Below, in pieces: positions 23,260-33,894 of a stretch of 64,000 nt of DNA. This DNA is from Catonia carolina (taxonomy: Eukaryota; Arthropoda; Insecta; Hemiptera; Achilidae): NCBI GenBank assembly GCA_035578175.1, contig JAQMRL010000008.1, forward strand, positions 93,422,541 to 93,486,540, in the 5' to 3' direction. A program made the position numbers and the translations under genes. Positions within the stretch are counted from its first letter, which is position 1. The number at the start of each line of letters is the position of its first letter. Under the pieces are notes generated by a model, which did no database searches, was not told the DNA's origin, and saw only the letters and a list, made by a program, of their open reading frames with translations.

Positions 23260-24626
23260 CGAGGTAGGGTCAAAAAGTTCCCGGAATTGGTTATTTTTTA
23301 ATAACCAATATATAAATATTATATATTAATATTATATATTATATTATTTATTAAAAATATTTATAACATTCTTACATTATTTCCCTTCAAAATACTCTCC
23401 TCCTGCATCTACACATTTATTCCACCGTTCATATAATTGTTGGAAACACTCTTGAAAGCCGTTTTTTGAAAGTTCCTTCAGCCGCTCCGTCGCATTTTCA
23501 ATCACCTCTGACGAATCAGCAAAACGATGTCCCTTCAATGCCATTTTTAACCTTGGAAACAGGTAGAAATCTGGTGGTGCGAGATCGGGAGAATATGGAG
23601 GATGTTCCAGAGTGGTAACATTATTCTTGGCAAGGTATTGTTTCACCATTAGGGATCGATGTGCTGGGGCATTGTCGTGCAACAAATACCAGTCATTCTC
23701 TGCCCATTTTTCAGGTCGTTTTCGTCGAATTGCATCTCGTAGCCGTTTTAAGATCTCTGTGTACAATTCTTTATTTACTGTTCTCCCTTCAGGAATAAAT
23801 TCATAATGAATCACTCCACGGTAATCAAAAAACACCTCCAACATCACCTTACCCCGGCTTCTGTCCAAGCGAAATTTTTGTTTTCTTGGTGAAGTTTTTG
23901 ACTTCCATTCAGCGGACTGCCGTTTTGTCTGAGGGTCGTAAAGAAAGCACCATGTCTCATCACCTGTAACAATTTTGCGCAGGAAGCTGTCATCTGCATC
24001 AGCCATTTCAATCAAGTCCCTGGACATGGTCACTCTCATTTCCTTTTGCTCAGGGGATAACATTTTTGGAACAATGTGCAAGCAAACACGGTGCATGTTC
24101 AAGTCATTATGAAGAATGCTGTGAACACTCCCATGTGAAATACCAACTTCAGAGGCAATAGTATTGATGGTTGTTCGCCTGTCCGCACGCACAATTTGTC
24201 GAACGCGCTCAACATTGTCGTCTGTAGTGGAAGTGGAAGGCCGCCCAGTCCGAACGTCATCTTCAATTGTTGTGCGACCGTCGCGAAAACGCTTATGCCA
24301 CTCGTAAACTGCTGTTTTCTTCATCGCAGAATTTCCGTATGCTTTTTTTAGCATCTCAAGAGTCTCCGAGGGTGATTTCTCCAGCAACACACAGAATTTA
24401 ATATTGCCACGCTGCTCTAATGACGACATTGCACAATCCGACGAAAGACAGAAACTACGATCTACAATATTAAACACCGAACGCACGGAACCAACTACAA
24501 CTGCCTGCTAACCTCAAAAGCACATTCACTACCAGTTATGCCAACCTCACAAACAAAAATTTCCCTTTCAGCTTACAAATACGTGACTGTAAGCGACCAT
24601 TCCGGGAAATTTTTGACCCTACCTCG
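23260..24626 (-). mobile_element. mariner element, apparently complete
   Basis: 1367 bp flanked by TA (23258-23259 and 24627-24628). TIRs of about 28 bp: left CGAGGTAGGGTCAAAAAGTT, right (minus strand) CGAGGTAGGGTCAAAAATTT, both continuing CCCGGAAT. It encodes an uninterrupted transposase on the minus strand. Confidence 0.93.
23377..24429 (-). CDS. mariner transposase, intact 350 aa
   Basis: DDE transposase that excises and inserts its own element at TA sites. The chosen start is the ATG at 24429 (MSSLEQRGNIKFCVLLEKSP) because other mariner transposases begin with this segment; an in-frame ATG 19 codons upstream lies between the ORF and the TIR. N-terminal paired-like HTH about residues 1-110 with the GRPSTSTTDDNV linker, then a catalytic domain with Asp157 (IVTGDETW), Asp252 (LLHDNAPAH) and Asp287 (PPYSPDLAPPDF): DD34D. 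It ends with a CVDAGGEYFEGK tail typical of the family. Length is normal (about 345-350 aa), with no stop or frameshift. Some substitutions could still inactivate it. Confidence 0.93.
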   Translation of the reverse strand: MSSLEQRGNIKFCVLLEKSPSETLEMLKKAYGNSAMKKTAVYEWHKRFRDGRTTIEDDVRTGRPSTSTTDDNVERVRQIVRADRRTTINTIASEVGISHGSVHSILHNDLNMHRVCLHIVPKMLSPEQKEMRVTMSRDLIEMADADDSFLRKIVTGDETWCFLYDPQTKRQSAEWKSKTSPRKQKFRLDRSRGKVMLEVFFDYRGVIHYEFIPEGRTVNKELYTEILKRLRDAIRRKRPEKWAENDWYLLHDNAPAHRSLMVKQYLAKNNVTTLEHPPYSPDLAPPDFYLFPRLKMALKGHRFADSSEVIENATERLKELSKNGFQECFQQLYERWNKCVDAGGEYFEGK

Positions 24627-24629
24627 TAG

Positions 24630-25239
24630 TATTTTTTTGCAACTGTTTGTCCGTATACATAGAAACAAAAACACAGAAATTTCAAGAGAAAAAAATGTAA
24701 TATTGTACAGTACAATAATAACTATTTACTGTATATTTTAAAATTATTTACAGTCTTTTTAGAAAGTGTAAAATTTTTGATGAAACCATTTTTTGCGGCA
24801 ACATCATGCCATCCATCATTTCATTAGAACCATGTTCAGGAGGTGAAAAATGAGTAAATGAATTCCCAGAATAGTGAAACTTTATATTTGTAATTAATTT
24901 CAGTGGATACAGTTCTGTACTTTAACAACGCTACATACTTAAATGCTCTTAAATACAGTGTGTATACACAATATTGAAATTGAGTAATCACCCAAAAAAA
25001 AAACAAGTTATTCAAATCCGTTTCAGTTAAGGCGGGTTTTGGACAATCAGGGTTTATTTGATAAAATAAAATTTAACAATTCTAACCATAACCTTTACAA
25101 TTTCTGTTTTGAACAATTTTATGTTCTTATATCTACATCTTTGGTACAACTCTTCTATAAACCTTTCTGAACTATTCTCGGTCAAGACTTCTCAAACTTA
25201 TCCCAAAATTATTGGTTCATATCTCTTCTTAACTTTTTT
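24630..25239. other. AT-rich, nothing recognised
   Basis: No exon, RNA gene or repeat end supported. Confidence 0.4.
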
Positions 25240-25885
25240 ATTGGTGGCACTTTTTGAAATTGTCATCTCTCATTTTTCGATGTCCGTCCATCCGTCACAT
25301 CCAGATGTCAGAAACTACAAGAGATAGCAACAAACAGTTTTCGGATTTATATTCCACACCGAAAGTTAGTGGGCCTGGATTGTGTTTGAAGTTTCGGTTT
25401 CGACTGGAAGTGGCCCAAAACCGGAAGTCAATAAATCAAAGTCTGAATTTGGAAACAAAACTAGTGACATTCAATTCCTCTCAAAAAATACATAGAGAAG
25501 TCATTGGGTTTCAAGAACCGGTTTTGACAAGAGTAGCCCAAAACCGGAAGTCAAGAAATCAAATTCCGAATTTGGAAACAAAACTAGTGACATTCAATTC
25601 CTCTTAAAGAATAGATACAGAAGTCATTGGGCTTGAAGTTCCGGTTTCAACCGGAAATCTAAAAAATCAAAGTTGAAATTGGAAACAAAAAGTGTCATTC
25701 AATTTCTCTTAAAGAGTAGATACAGTAATCACAAATAGTTTTTACCACAGGTCAAAGGTAATCCTTTTTCTTTCTTGCAAAAGATTTCTTACAAAAGCTG
25801 AGTGGGCTTGATCTCTTAACAATAATATTTTCTTTAGATAAAAATTGCCACCCGCCATGAGACTCATTGTCTCATGAAAAGGATT
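25240..25885 (+). mobile_element. Helitron-like family 2, copy 1 (minisatellite body)
   Basis: Begins with GGTGGCACTTTTTGAAATTG (25243), contains about three imperfect tandem units of about 125 bp (25370-25720; each with CCCAAAACCGGAAGTCAA-like and TGACATTCAATTCCTCT words), then the inverted word AAAAATTGCCACC at about 25840-25852 followed directly by a perfect hairpin CATGAGAC-TCATT-GTCTCATG (25857-25877). Subterminal inverted repeats, internal tandem repeats and a 3' stem-loop again fit a HINE/DINE-like element. The 25254-25607 open frame is a by-product of the repeats. Confidence 0.55.
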
Positions 25886-26058
25886 TTATTTTTACAACTT
25901 TCAAAAAAATTTTTACTAAATTTGTATATATTATGTGAAGATCTGATTAAATTGGGACTGATTTAACAAAATTTTACTGTTTCTTATAGGATTTTTATGA
26001 AAATACATCATAAAAATCTTACATAAATTGCATTTAAATGTTGTTAAGTTAAAAATCT

Positions 26059-26470
26059 GCCCATAACAGACCGGTGGAGTGTCAAATTATTTACACTTAT
26101 CTGTTAGTTGCAGGGCTAAAAAATAGTTCTGTTACTTATTACATAGTTAGCCAATAAAATGACTGAATCATTTAAGAACAGAAGAGGTAGAGGTGTAAAA
26201 GACACTTATCAGAGTTATCTCCTCTAAAAGTAATGAATTTCATTATACAGCCAGACCCAGTGGTGAATCAAGTGAAAATGGCATTTGCAAGGTGGAAAAT
26301 GGCATTTGCAAGGTGGAAAATATATGTTTTTCAGAGGGCCTGGCATGCTGATAACCGTACTTTTCCACTCAGTGAGGAAGGCATAGGTAAACCACCTCAC
26401 TCGTTGTTTTACCTAGTAAAACCTCTACAGTTCAAAACAGCCTTTCGGCTGATGACCTAAACAACAACAA
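26059..26470 (+). repeat. AAC-tailed SINE-like repeat, copy 4
   Basis: Full-length copy with tail CCTAAACAACAACAA. It contains an exact 21-bp tandem duplication (26275-26316; unit starting AAAATGGCATTTGCAAGG). It lies just downstream (in gene direction) of the fry exon at 26556. The open frame inside parallels that of copy 6 only because the DNA is conserved. Confidence 0.8.
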
Positions 26471-26555
26471 AGTTAAAGATATCTGTAAAAATTTTAATAA
26501 AAGATCAGATTCAAGACATGCCAGTCACCAAATTGTAATAAATAAATATCCTTAC

Positions 26556-26710
26556 CTTGCACTGAATATAGTGGCCAAAGCAAGGAAACAGCCATCAGCA
26601 ACTTTAGGTTTTGCAGTATAACACCGATCAACCACCCAGTCAAGAAGAGGTCCCATATCTGGATTGCACTCTAGTAGCAGTACAACAGTCTCACATGCCA
26701 ACTGATAAAT
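26556..26710 (-). CDS. fry: Furry (fry) internal exon
   Basis: Fifth fry exon, 155 nt, acceptor TTATTTTCAG before 26710 and donor GTAAGG after 26556. Translation from phase 0 gives [40 protein letters not shown] and [11 protein letters not shown], followed by a split Arg codon. The [12 protein letters not shown] and WVVDRCYT motifs are conserved from flies to human FRY. It is too short and lacks an ATG, so it is easily missed in an ORF scan. The intron that follows (26555-4856) is about 21.7 kb and carries most of the transposons in the left part of the window. Confidence 0.96.
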
Positions 26711-26713
26711 CTG

Positions 26714-27520
26714 AAAATAAAATTACTTATATTACAAAATACCCATTTAAATTATATTAGTGAAAACAAAATTAAAAATGGAGCTAATATCACAACAAAA
26801 ACAGACAAGATCAAAGGTAAGTAAACCTTAAAAAGTCGGTGGAAAGTCGTTTCTTGTCAGTAAAATTAATGAAAAATAAAACTAAATTTCATTCATTCTT
26901 AATAAATTTTCAAGACGTTCAGCAATCACACCAAATTCCGTACAAAATTTATTCTTAATTTTTAAACAAATTCTATAAACCGTACTTCAAAACCATTAAC
27001 TGAAATTTGAGAAAAGTTAAACAGTAGCCTAATTATTTCAGCATACTTAATTTAATATACCCAATTATAAGGATCTTTACCCTAAACACAGAGCCATTTT
27101 TGTACAGGTTAAGGTAAAAAAATAATTTAAAATTGACAATTACAGATTACAGAAAAAAATTAAAATGTTTTAGTACATATGTTTGTGATAATAAAACAAT
27201 ATATATGAAATAAAAACTTGCATTAGTAGTGATTGGGGATTGGGCCAAAGAAATGTATAATCAACAAAAAGTACTGGGGCTCTGGGTGGTACAGCAAGGT
27301 TGATAACAAAATTTAAAAATTTAGCGACAAAATGATTGGTTTCTATACGCTCTCTGAGCAAATTTGGACAGAGTAAAAGTCAAACAATTTACCAACTCGA
27401 CTTCAGTAAATACTATAAAACACAATTTTCTCCAAAGGAATAATTACAAGTGTATTACAATTAATTAGAAATATTTTGTACTAAAGTTAATTAAGCAAAA
27501 TTCAACCAGTGAGTTTATTC
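26714..27520. other. AT-rich, nothing recognised
   Basis: Intron of fry with no repeat or gene I can support. Confidence 0.4.
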
Positions 27521-27523
27521 TAG

Positions 27524-27801
27524 ACTGTGGTTCCCAACCCGTAGAAGTCTGCAGGCCAGGCCAACTCTTGACTTGGTGGGGGGGGGGGGGGACCTCCCAG
27601 TGGGTATAGGGGTACAGAATACCTTCCTTCAGAAAAAGGAGAACAGAAATGTCTCAGATAAAAAATTTTAATTCATCGCCAGATAGTCATCGGATGATTC
27701 AGCACATCTCGTTCAATAAACATCACTTTGAAAATCCCCATTTATTTGGCAACTTTTTATATGCTGGACCCTCCCGTGGGTTGAGAACTACTATACTAAT
27801 T
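27524..27801. mobile_element. hAT-like MITE candidate
   Basis: Inverted ends: left CTGTGGTTCCCAACCCG, right (minus strand) TAGTAGTTCTCAACCCACGG. The CAGNGGTTCTCAACC type of end is common in hAT-derived MITEs. A 14-G run lies at 27579-27592 and a long C run just outside at 27816-27828. An 8-bp target duplication is not convincing. Confidence 0.45.
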
Positions 27802-27899
27802 CCTGTTTTAAACCCCCCCCCCCCCCACTACAAAATATGTAAGAAAAATTTAAAACAGTATTGCTTGTCCTGAATAATATTATTTAATTAGGTATAAAT

Positions 27900-28300
27900 T
27901 GCCCGTAACAGGTAGGAGAAATGTTAAATTATTTGCACTCAATCTGCTAGTTCCAGGGCTACAAAAAATAATTCTGTTTTTTAATCACATGGTTTTATTA
28001 ATTTTAATTCTGAAGAACTAAAGAACAGAAGAGGTAGAGGAGTAAAATACACTAGTCAGAATTATCTTCTCAGAGAGTAATGAATCTCATTATGCAGACA
28101 GACCCTGAGGTGAATGAAGTGAAGGTGTCATTTGCAAGGCGGAAAGTACATGCTTTTCAGAGGGGCTGACATGCTGATAAGCATACTTTTCAACTCAGTG
28201 AGGAAAGCAACTGTAAACCACCTTACTCCTCATTTTACTTAGTACAGCCTCAGGTTCAAAACACCCTTTTGGCAGATGACCTAATCACCCTAAACAACAA
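27900..28300 (+). repeat. AAC-tailed SINE-like repeat, copy 5
   Basis: From GCCCGTAACAGGTAGG to TAAACAACAA, more diverged than copies 4 and 6. Confidence 0.75.
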
Positions 28301-28881
28301 TTTTCCTCACAACACATGGTACATGCTGCTACATGTCTCTACTACTTGCTGAAAAACTATATGAGTCAGTTAGCCAAGACAGATGGTAACAGGCCTTTTA
28401 AAAACAATGCATCGTAATATTAATAACCCAAAAGTATCACACAGGTAAATTTCACATCTCCTTTCATGTCAATCAGAAACACTGAATTTGAGGTTAAAAG
28501 GTTTAAATAATTGATATGTTGTAATTGTGCACCTGTGCTATTCCAGTACCCATTCAACTCTATTGTATCAACGATATAATTTTCCAAAGACGAACATTTG
28601 TTTATTCTTATAGCAGCAGACTTTTACTTGTGATTGTATTTAAAAAGTGTCGTTTCTGTAAACAATTCTCATTTTTTTGATGAATTGAAAGAACAACCAC
28701 TGAATGTGAGATTTCTAGCATTGGATGTGAGCAAACATTATGAAAAGTGGCTACAAATGTTATGAAACGTGTATGAACCTGGATTCGGGTCACAGGAAAT
28801 AATTTTCAGCATCTATTATAAAGTGATTAATGGTAAGTTTCATTGTAATTTAAATATTGTTGCATAAAATAATAATAAATA
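28301..28881. other. nothing recognised
   Basis: No gene or element end supported. The 28608-28793 frame has no recognisable similarity. Confidence 0.4.
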
Positions 28882-29547
28882 CAGTAGAGTACCGATTTTC
28901 CGTGGATCGTTTAACCGGGGTTTGGATTAACCGTGCGATCACTAGAATTTTTTTTTTTTTTTTTGGTTTAACGTCCGACTGTTTTGCTAATTGCTGCTAA
29001 TGCAGCCGGTGAAGGATGAAATGAATTTTTTGTAACGTATGAAAAAATGCCATGCCCGAGTGGGATTCGAACCCAAGACCGCGTGATGAGAGGCGAGCAC
29101 GTTACCAGCTCCTAAAATAAGTTGCAAAGAAGCTTTAACCGGTGCCGAAACATTACTAACTTTCATGGAAAATCAGGATGACACAGATTACGTGGACATT
29201 TTACATATTCGCGGTTATATAAGAAAAATAAAAGAAAAAATATTGCGGCATAAAATGAAACAAAGTAAAATAACAGATTTTTTGTGATTTTTTTTGGTAT
29301 GTAGTTTAAGGTAAGACTTATTATAAATTTATGTAGTAAATATTTTTATTTCAATACAATTTGTTTATTTATTTCCGATATCCGATAGTATTAACATGTA
29401 TTAATCAGTAGAATAAAACATACGCGTAACTGGTGGTTTTGTTTATGACGTAAGAGGTCTCGACCGAATTGGGTTGTATTATCCGTGTTTTCCGGTTATC
29501 CGGTATAGTTATCCCCCCAATTGCCACGGATAATCGGTATTATACTG
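28882..29547 (+). mobile_element. pogo/Tigger-like element with transposase C-terminus and nested SINE
   Basis: Ends CAGTAGAGTACCGATTTTCC (left) and, minus strand, CAGTATAATACCGATTATCC (right), each followed by GTGG, with TA on both sides (28880-28881, 29548-29549). A plus-strand remnant at about 29119-29287 reads AAKEALTGAETLLTFMENQD, then ILHIRGYIRKIKEKILRHKM and KQSKITDFL before a stop. This is the C-terminal tail of Tigger-type transposases (family ends with a KQxxITDFF-like motif). A reverse SINE (28950-29112) is inserted. The DDE domain is gone. Confidence 0.72.
28950..29112 (-). repeat. tRNA-derived SINE (reverse)
   Basis: A T run at the left (A tail on the minus strand), then a body with GAAATGAATTTTTTGTAACG and head with B box GGTTCGAATCC. 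Related to 5421 and 43866. Confidence 0.75.
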
Positions 29548-29939
29548 TATTTAATTTAATATTTTTGTCACATTTATGTCACTTAAAAACAACTTCTGCA
29601 CTTTTTGGACCACTATTTTCTCCATTTATTTTCTCCACATTATTTTAACAGTTTAGAAAATTAGAGGAAGATATTTAAGTGACGAGACAACAGGGTTATT
29701 AAAAAAGTTTTTTTTTCATAATTAGTTTTATGTGGCTGATATGGATTAAAAATTTGGTTTTTCCCCCAAAATTTCCAGAGGCTACCACAGTTCCCCCTCA
29801 TCACCACCACTGAATTCAGATAGAAAACACATAATTGTTAATCAACTAAATAATATAATTGATCATTGTTCTAAAATATTTAGACACTCATTTATATAAT
29901 TTTGTAGTTTTACCATTAATAATACATTTAATTCAGATG

Positions 29940-30174
29940 ATCAGATGAAGCAAGCTGTCTGGATTGTGAGATGGAAGAGAACAATGCAGTACATGCGATT
30001 TTTGACTGCAGAAGATGGATACCGGAGAGGGAGGTTCTAGGGATTCAGCTTGGGTCGCCGATTTCAGCAGAAAATCTCAGTGATTTTATGATTGCAGGAG
30101 AAGAAAGCTGGAAGGCCATTGAGGAGTTCATCCAGAAGGTGATGAAGAGCAGAGAAGCCCAGCTGCGTTAGGCT
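29940..30174 (+). pseudogene. R1-type non-LTR retrotransposon ORF2 C-terminus
   Basis: The plus frame reads CLDCEMEENNAVHAIFDCRR, then LGIQLGSPISAENLSDFMIA and EESWKAIEEFIQKVMKSREA before TAG. The CxxC...H...C arrangement followed by RW and a helical end is the zinc-knuckle and tail region at the C-terminus of R1-clade reverse transcriptase ORFs. Sequence to about 30440 is probably its 3' UTR, with a hairpin CCCAGGT/ACCTGGG at about 30366-30394. Everything upstream is missing (5' truncation). Confidence 0.6.
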
Positions 30175-30439
30175 TAAAAGAAATCACTCAAAAAGGTGGG
30201 GAAATGGGTGGTAAGAAGAGAAATGGCGCTGAGATAACGTTATCCAGCTAATAAAGAACCTCCAGCTTGTTGTGAAGTTATGCCTAACGGTGATACCGCG
30301 GCAAGTCAGGATGGGACAGAAAGGAACTGAGAAGTTTTGGCGGATAAATACCTTCGGCAGAGCTCCACATACCCCAGGTGGAGACCTACCTGGGTACTGG
30401 TAAATTCGGTTTCCTCTCATATAAAAAAATATATTTGAT

Positions 30440-31135
30440 TCAATTTTTTTTTTTTTTTTTTTATTTTACGGCCACAAAGGACCACTTAAGTTCAATCTTT
30501 CAACGTCTAGCTCTTTCAGATGTTCCACCAAAACGCCCCCGCAGTTGTCGCTCCCGTACTTCTCCTCTTCTTCGCCAATAATTCTTCAATGTTTCGGATC
30601 TTCTCAGTCTCTCAGCGTCCGAAATCACCATGGCTTTCCTGACCCTCATTTGTTCCCTAAATTTAACCGATCGCTGTTTGTATGTCCTGTAGCTCCCTGA
30701 CTTAGTTTTGAGGTCAGCTATTGTGATGTTTAGTTCCTCCATATCCTTTTTGACTTCCTTTATCCAGTTTGGTGTCATCTTCTTTTGCCAGAAAAACTCA
30801 GTCATCCTTCTTAGTAATCTTGTATCCTCCATTCTCAATATATGTCCCAGGAAGGATATCCTTTTTTTCCTGATGATACTGGTTAAAGGCTCAATTGTTT
30901 CATATACTTCCTTGTTTGGTACAATATAGAAACTACCATCTTGAAGGGACCATTTTCCAATACACCTTCTTGCTATTTGCCTCTCCACTTTCTCGATTTT
31001 GTCCTTTTCGCCTATTCTTGTTGGACCAAACAGGGTTTCACTCGCATACAGGACTTCAGGAAGTATCACGGTATTGTAGTGTCTTAATTTTGTGTTGATG
31101 GACATACATTTCTTATTGTAAATATACAAAGATAA
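30440..31135 (-). pseudogene. LINE family A, 5'-truncated copy with poly(A)
   Basis: Minus-strand frame 31129-30500 (209 codons, no stop) encodes the end of a LINE reverse transcriptase ORF: INTKLRHYNTVILPEVLYAS, later RKKRISFLGHILRMEDTRLL, and a basic tail RRGEVRERQLRGRFGG. The 3' UTR ends GTGGTCCTTTGTGGCCGTAA followed by an A run (T run at 30440-30461). The RT catalytic core is not included, so it is a dead-on-arrival insertion, but the remaining frame is intact. Confidence 0.75.
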
Positions 31136-31639
31136 TAAATTTATTTATTAGTATTTTAATAAATAAAACTATTCATTTATTTCATGGCTTCATAAATTTA
31201 ATATCAATAACAATAATTAATGTTTTCATCAAGAGTAACACACAATGACATTGACATAGCGAGTCATTAAACACCCTAGAACCACAAATCTACATTACTA
31301 TAAAAGTATAATTTTAAAATTTACGTTAATAAAATGGAAACTGAATAAATGGTTCAATGAATAAGCACTAATGAACAGATGAATATTTTTAAAAATAACA
31401 AATAAATGAACTATTGAAAAATTGTCATAAGAATTATTACATAGTGTTTTTATTCCACAACAAAACACTGCTAATTTATAAAGTATAAATATCAGCAATA
31501 ACTGCAATGTCTCCAATCAACGTTAAAACAACCACTACAATTTTTTTAAAAGAATAATAATACCTCAAGTAACGAGTAAAACAAGTTTATGAAAAAAAAT
31601 ATCTAAGAGCAGAAAAATAATTATGAAAATAAGTAAATT

Positions 31640-32257
31640 TTTTTTTTTCTTGTACGGCCACAGGGGACCACTGTAAGTTCATTTATTGTTCCTTTTCACC
31701 CTTACCCTCGCGTGGTAGTTCTTCATTCGGTCAGATCTACTCTTCCTCTCCGCTTCGGATATCACCATTTTTTTCCTGTTGGTTTCCGTTCTCTTGAATT
31801 TTATCTTTCCGTCCCTCAGTAGGTTGTAATTTCCAGACTTCTCCTCCAAATCCTTTCTCTCTATATTCAGCTCCCTCATGTCGTCCACAACCATTCTGAG
31901 CCACTTGGGTTGGGTTTTCCTCTTCCAGTAAAATTCTGTTAGCTTTTTTAATAGTCTTGTCTCGGGCATTCTTAGGATGTGCCCCAGGAAAGATATCCTC
32001 CTCCTTCTCATGACGTCCGTCAGTGGGTCTATCCTCTGGTACACTTCTGCCTTGGAGATGTTCTGGTATTTTCCCTCTTGGATGTTCCATTTCCCTATAC
32101 AGTTCCTAACAATCTTCCTCTCAGTTGTCTCCATTCTTCCTCCTACATTCTTGACTGTCGGATCCCATAATGTTTCACACCCATATAATATCTCTGGTAA
32201 CACTACTGTCCTGTAATGCCTGATTTTTGTGTTTATAGGCATAGTTTTCTTGTTATA
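31640..32257 (-). pseudogene. LINE family A, second 5'-truncated copy with poly(A)
   Basis: Minus-strand frame 32242-31679 (187 codons) is homologous to the copy at 30500-31129: INTKIRHYRTVVLPEILYGC, RRRRISFLGHILRMPETRLL and a basic end. The 3' UTR GTGGTCCCCTGTGGCCGTAC and an A run (T run at 31640-31649) match. The first residues align (IYNKK) with the first residues of the other copy, so both are truncated at nearly the same point. Confidence 0.75.
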
Positions 32258-32728
32258 TATATTTTTTGTGGCAATTAGGGATCTGATTAATTTTTTTTAT
32301 TAATTATGATTAAAATTAAAAATTAAAATGATTAAAATTATTTATTACATAATTAACTTATTTTCAACATAAAAACAACTCAACACTTCTATACATAACT
32401 TTTTACTTTTTCTTTATTATTGGGTTAGGTTAGGTTATGTTACAAGATAAAGATAAAGGCATGGCTTAAAGTATAGTAGGAAATTTTCAGAACCAAAGGG
32501 AAGTTGCATGCACTGCCAACATTACTGCTGGTATTGTCATACACTTTAAATCAGACTATAAACAAGTAAGTTAGATGTGAAAAGAATGTTCACTGAATTG
32601 AACCCATAATTGCAGTGTCATGGCGAAGCCTTTGGAATATCAATGCTTTTATGATGATACAGCTAAGTAAATCTTTAATTAAAAAACACCCAACAAAAAA
32701 GCCACTTAAAAAGTTAAAAATAATAATA

Positions 32729-33707
32729 CAGTCCAACCCCGCTAATCCGAACTAATTGGGACCGAACCCCGTTCGGATCGGCAGAAAGTTCGGATTATCC
32801 GGGTTTTTCCAAGAAACATTTATAAAATGTACCTATTACATGTTATATTAGGCATAATGCTGGAAACATTAATAGACTACTAATAGACTACTGAACTTGT
32901 AACCAAATACTGATAAAGGTATAAAAAAAATAAATAAACTTCTCTAGCCATTTAAAACAGAAAAACAAAAATGTTTAAAACACTACCTACAGTAATTACA
33001 AACTACAGAACTGCCCCTCTGCCCGACGCAGCGATTGCACCATTCCAATAGTTTTTGTTCGTTTGCAAGCGTGAAGGTCATTGACAGTCGCCGGTGTGAC
33101 CTATGTTATTTATAGCTCAACAGTCACTTTCTTTCCCTATGACTTCATGAAATTATCAGAAAATACAGATGAGAAACACGAAGTTATTGATCTTATGAAA
33201 CAAATCCCAGGCTGTGAAGAAACTGATGACACTGATGTTCCAGTGTGGTTGTCGGCAGATAAAGATTAAATTATAACTGATGAGGAAATTGTTTCAATAA
33301 TTAATCATGATTCAGACGAATCAGTGGAAGATGAACCAGATGGATCCCCGGCGATTTCACACACGAAAGCAGCAAAGCGATGGAGAAATCACTGCAGTAC
33401 ATAGAGCAGCATCCTAACGCTACACCTGCAGACGTAATGTTTATGAGACGGTGGTTAAATACAGCGACGTCTGCTAGGTTCTCATCACTCCGCCAACAAA
33501 AGATAACTGACTTTGTGAAAAGTGATCAATAATGCGTTAATGAGTAAACTATCCATATGTACAGTACTGAATTTATACTACTATTTTATTTCCGTAAGTA
33601 AAATTTTTTTATTTTAATATATTTTTTAAAATTTTTTTGGGGTTAAAACGGGTTCGGATTAAGCGGGTTTTCGGATTATCGGGGTTCGGACTAGCGGGGT
33701 TTCACTG
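32729..33707 (+). mobile_element. pogo/Tigger-like element, deleted
   Basis: Ends CAGTCCAACCCCGCTAATCC (left) and, minus strand, CAGTGAAACCCCGCTAGTCC (right), each followed by GAAC, with TA on both sides. The plus-strand frame 33081-33269 (EKHEVIDLMKQIPGCEETDD, DVPVWLSADKD) followed by ITDEEIVSII resembles the acidic region near the C-terminus of Tigger/jerky transposases, and KITDFV at about 33500 marks the tail. HTH and DDE domains are missing. Confidence 0.72.
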
Positions 33708-33894
33708 TATGTGTTGGCCATTTAGGATTGATGTTGTTACGTCGATCAGGAAACTGCTAAGTGACAGAATAGAACTTAGTTCTTTTACTTAGTGGTACCC
33801 CCCCCCCATGCAATACGTCACGCCTAAAGGGCCATTACATATTATTTTTTAACTTTTTAAAGGTTTTTTTGTCAGGGTTTTAAAATTTTTTTTA

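Noticed and set aside
25254..25607. 117-codon frame with repeated peptide blocks
   Set aside because: The peptide repeat is the 125-bp minisatellite of Helitron-like family 2; the reversed copy at 42.8-43.4 kb does not keep the frame.
26233..26460. Frame MNFIIQPDPVV, also at 37707 and partly at 20531 (reverse)
   Set aside because: The shared peptide follows from conserved SINE DNA. Copies 1, 2 and 5 do not keep the frame.
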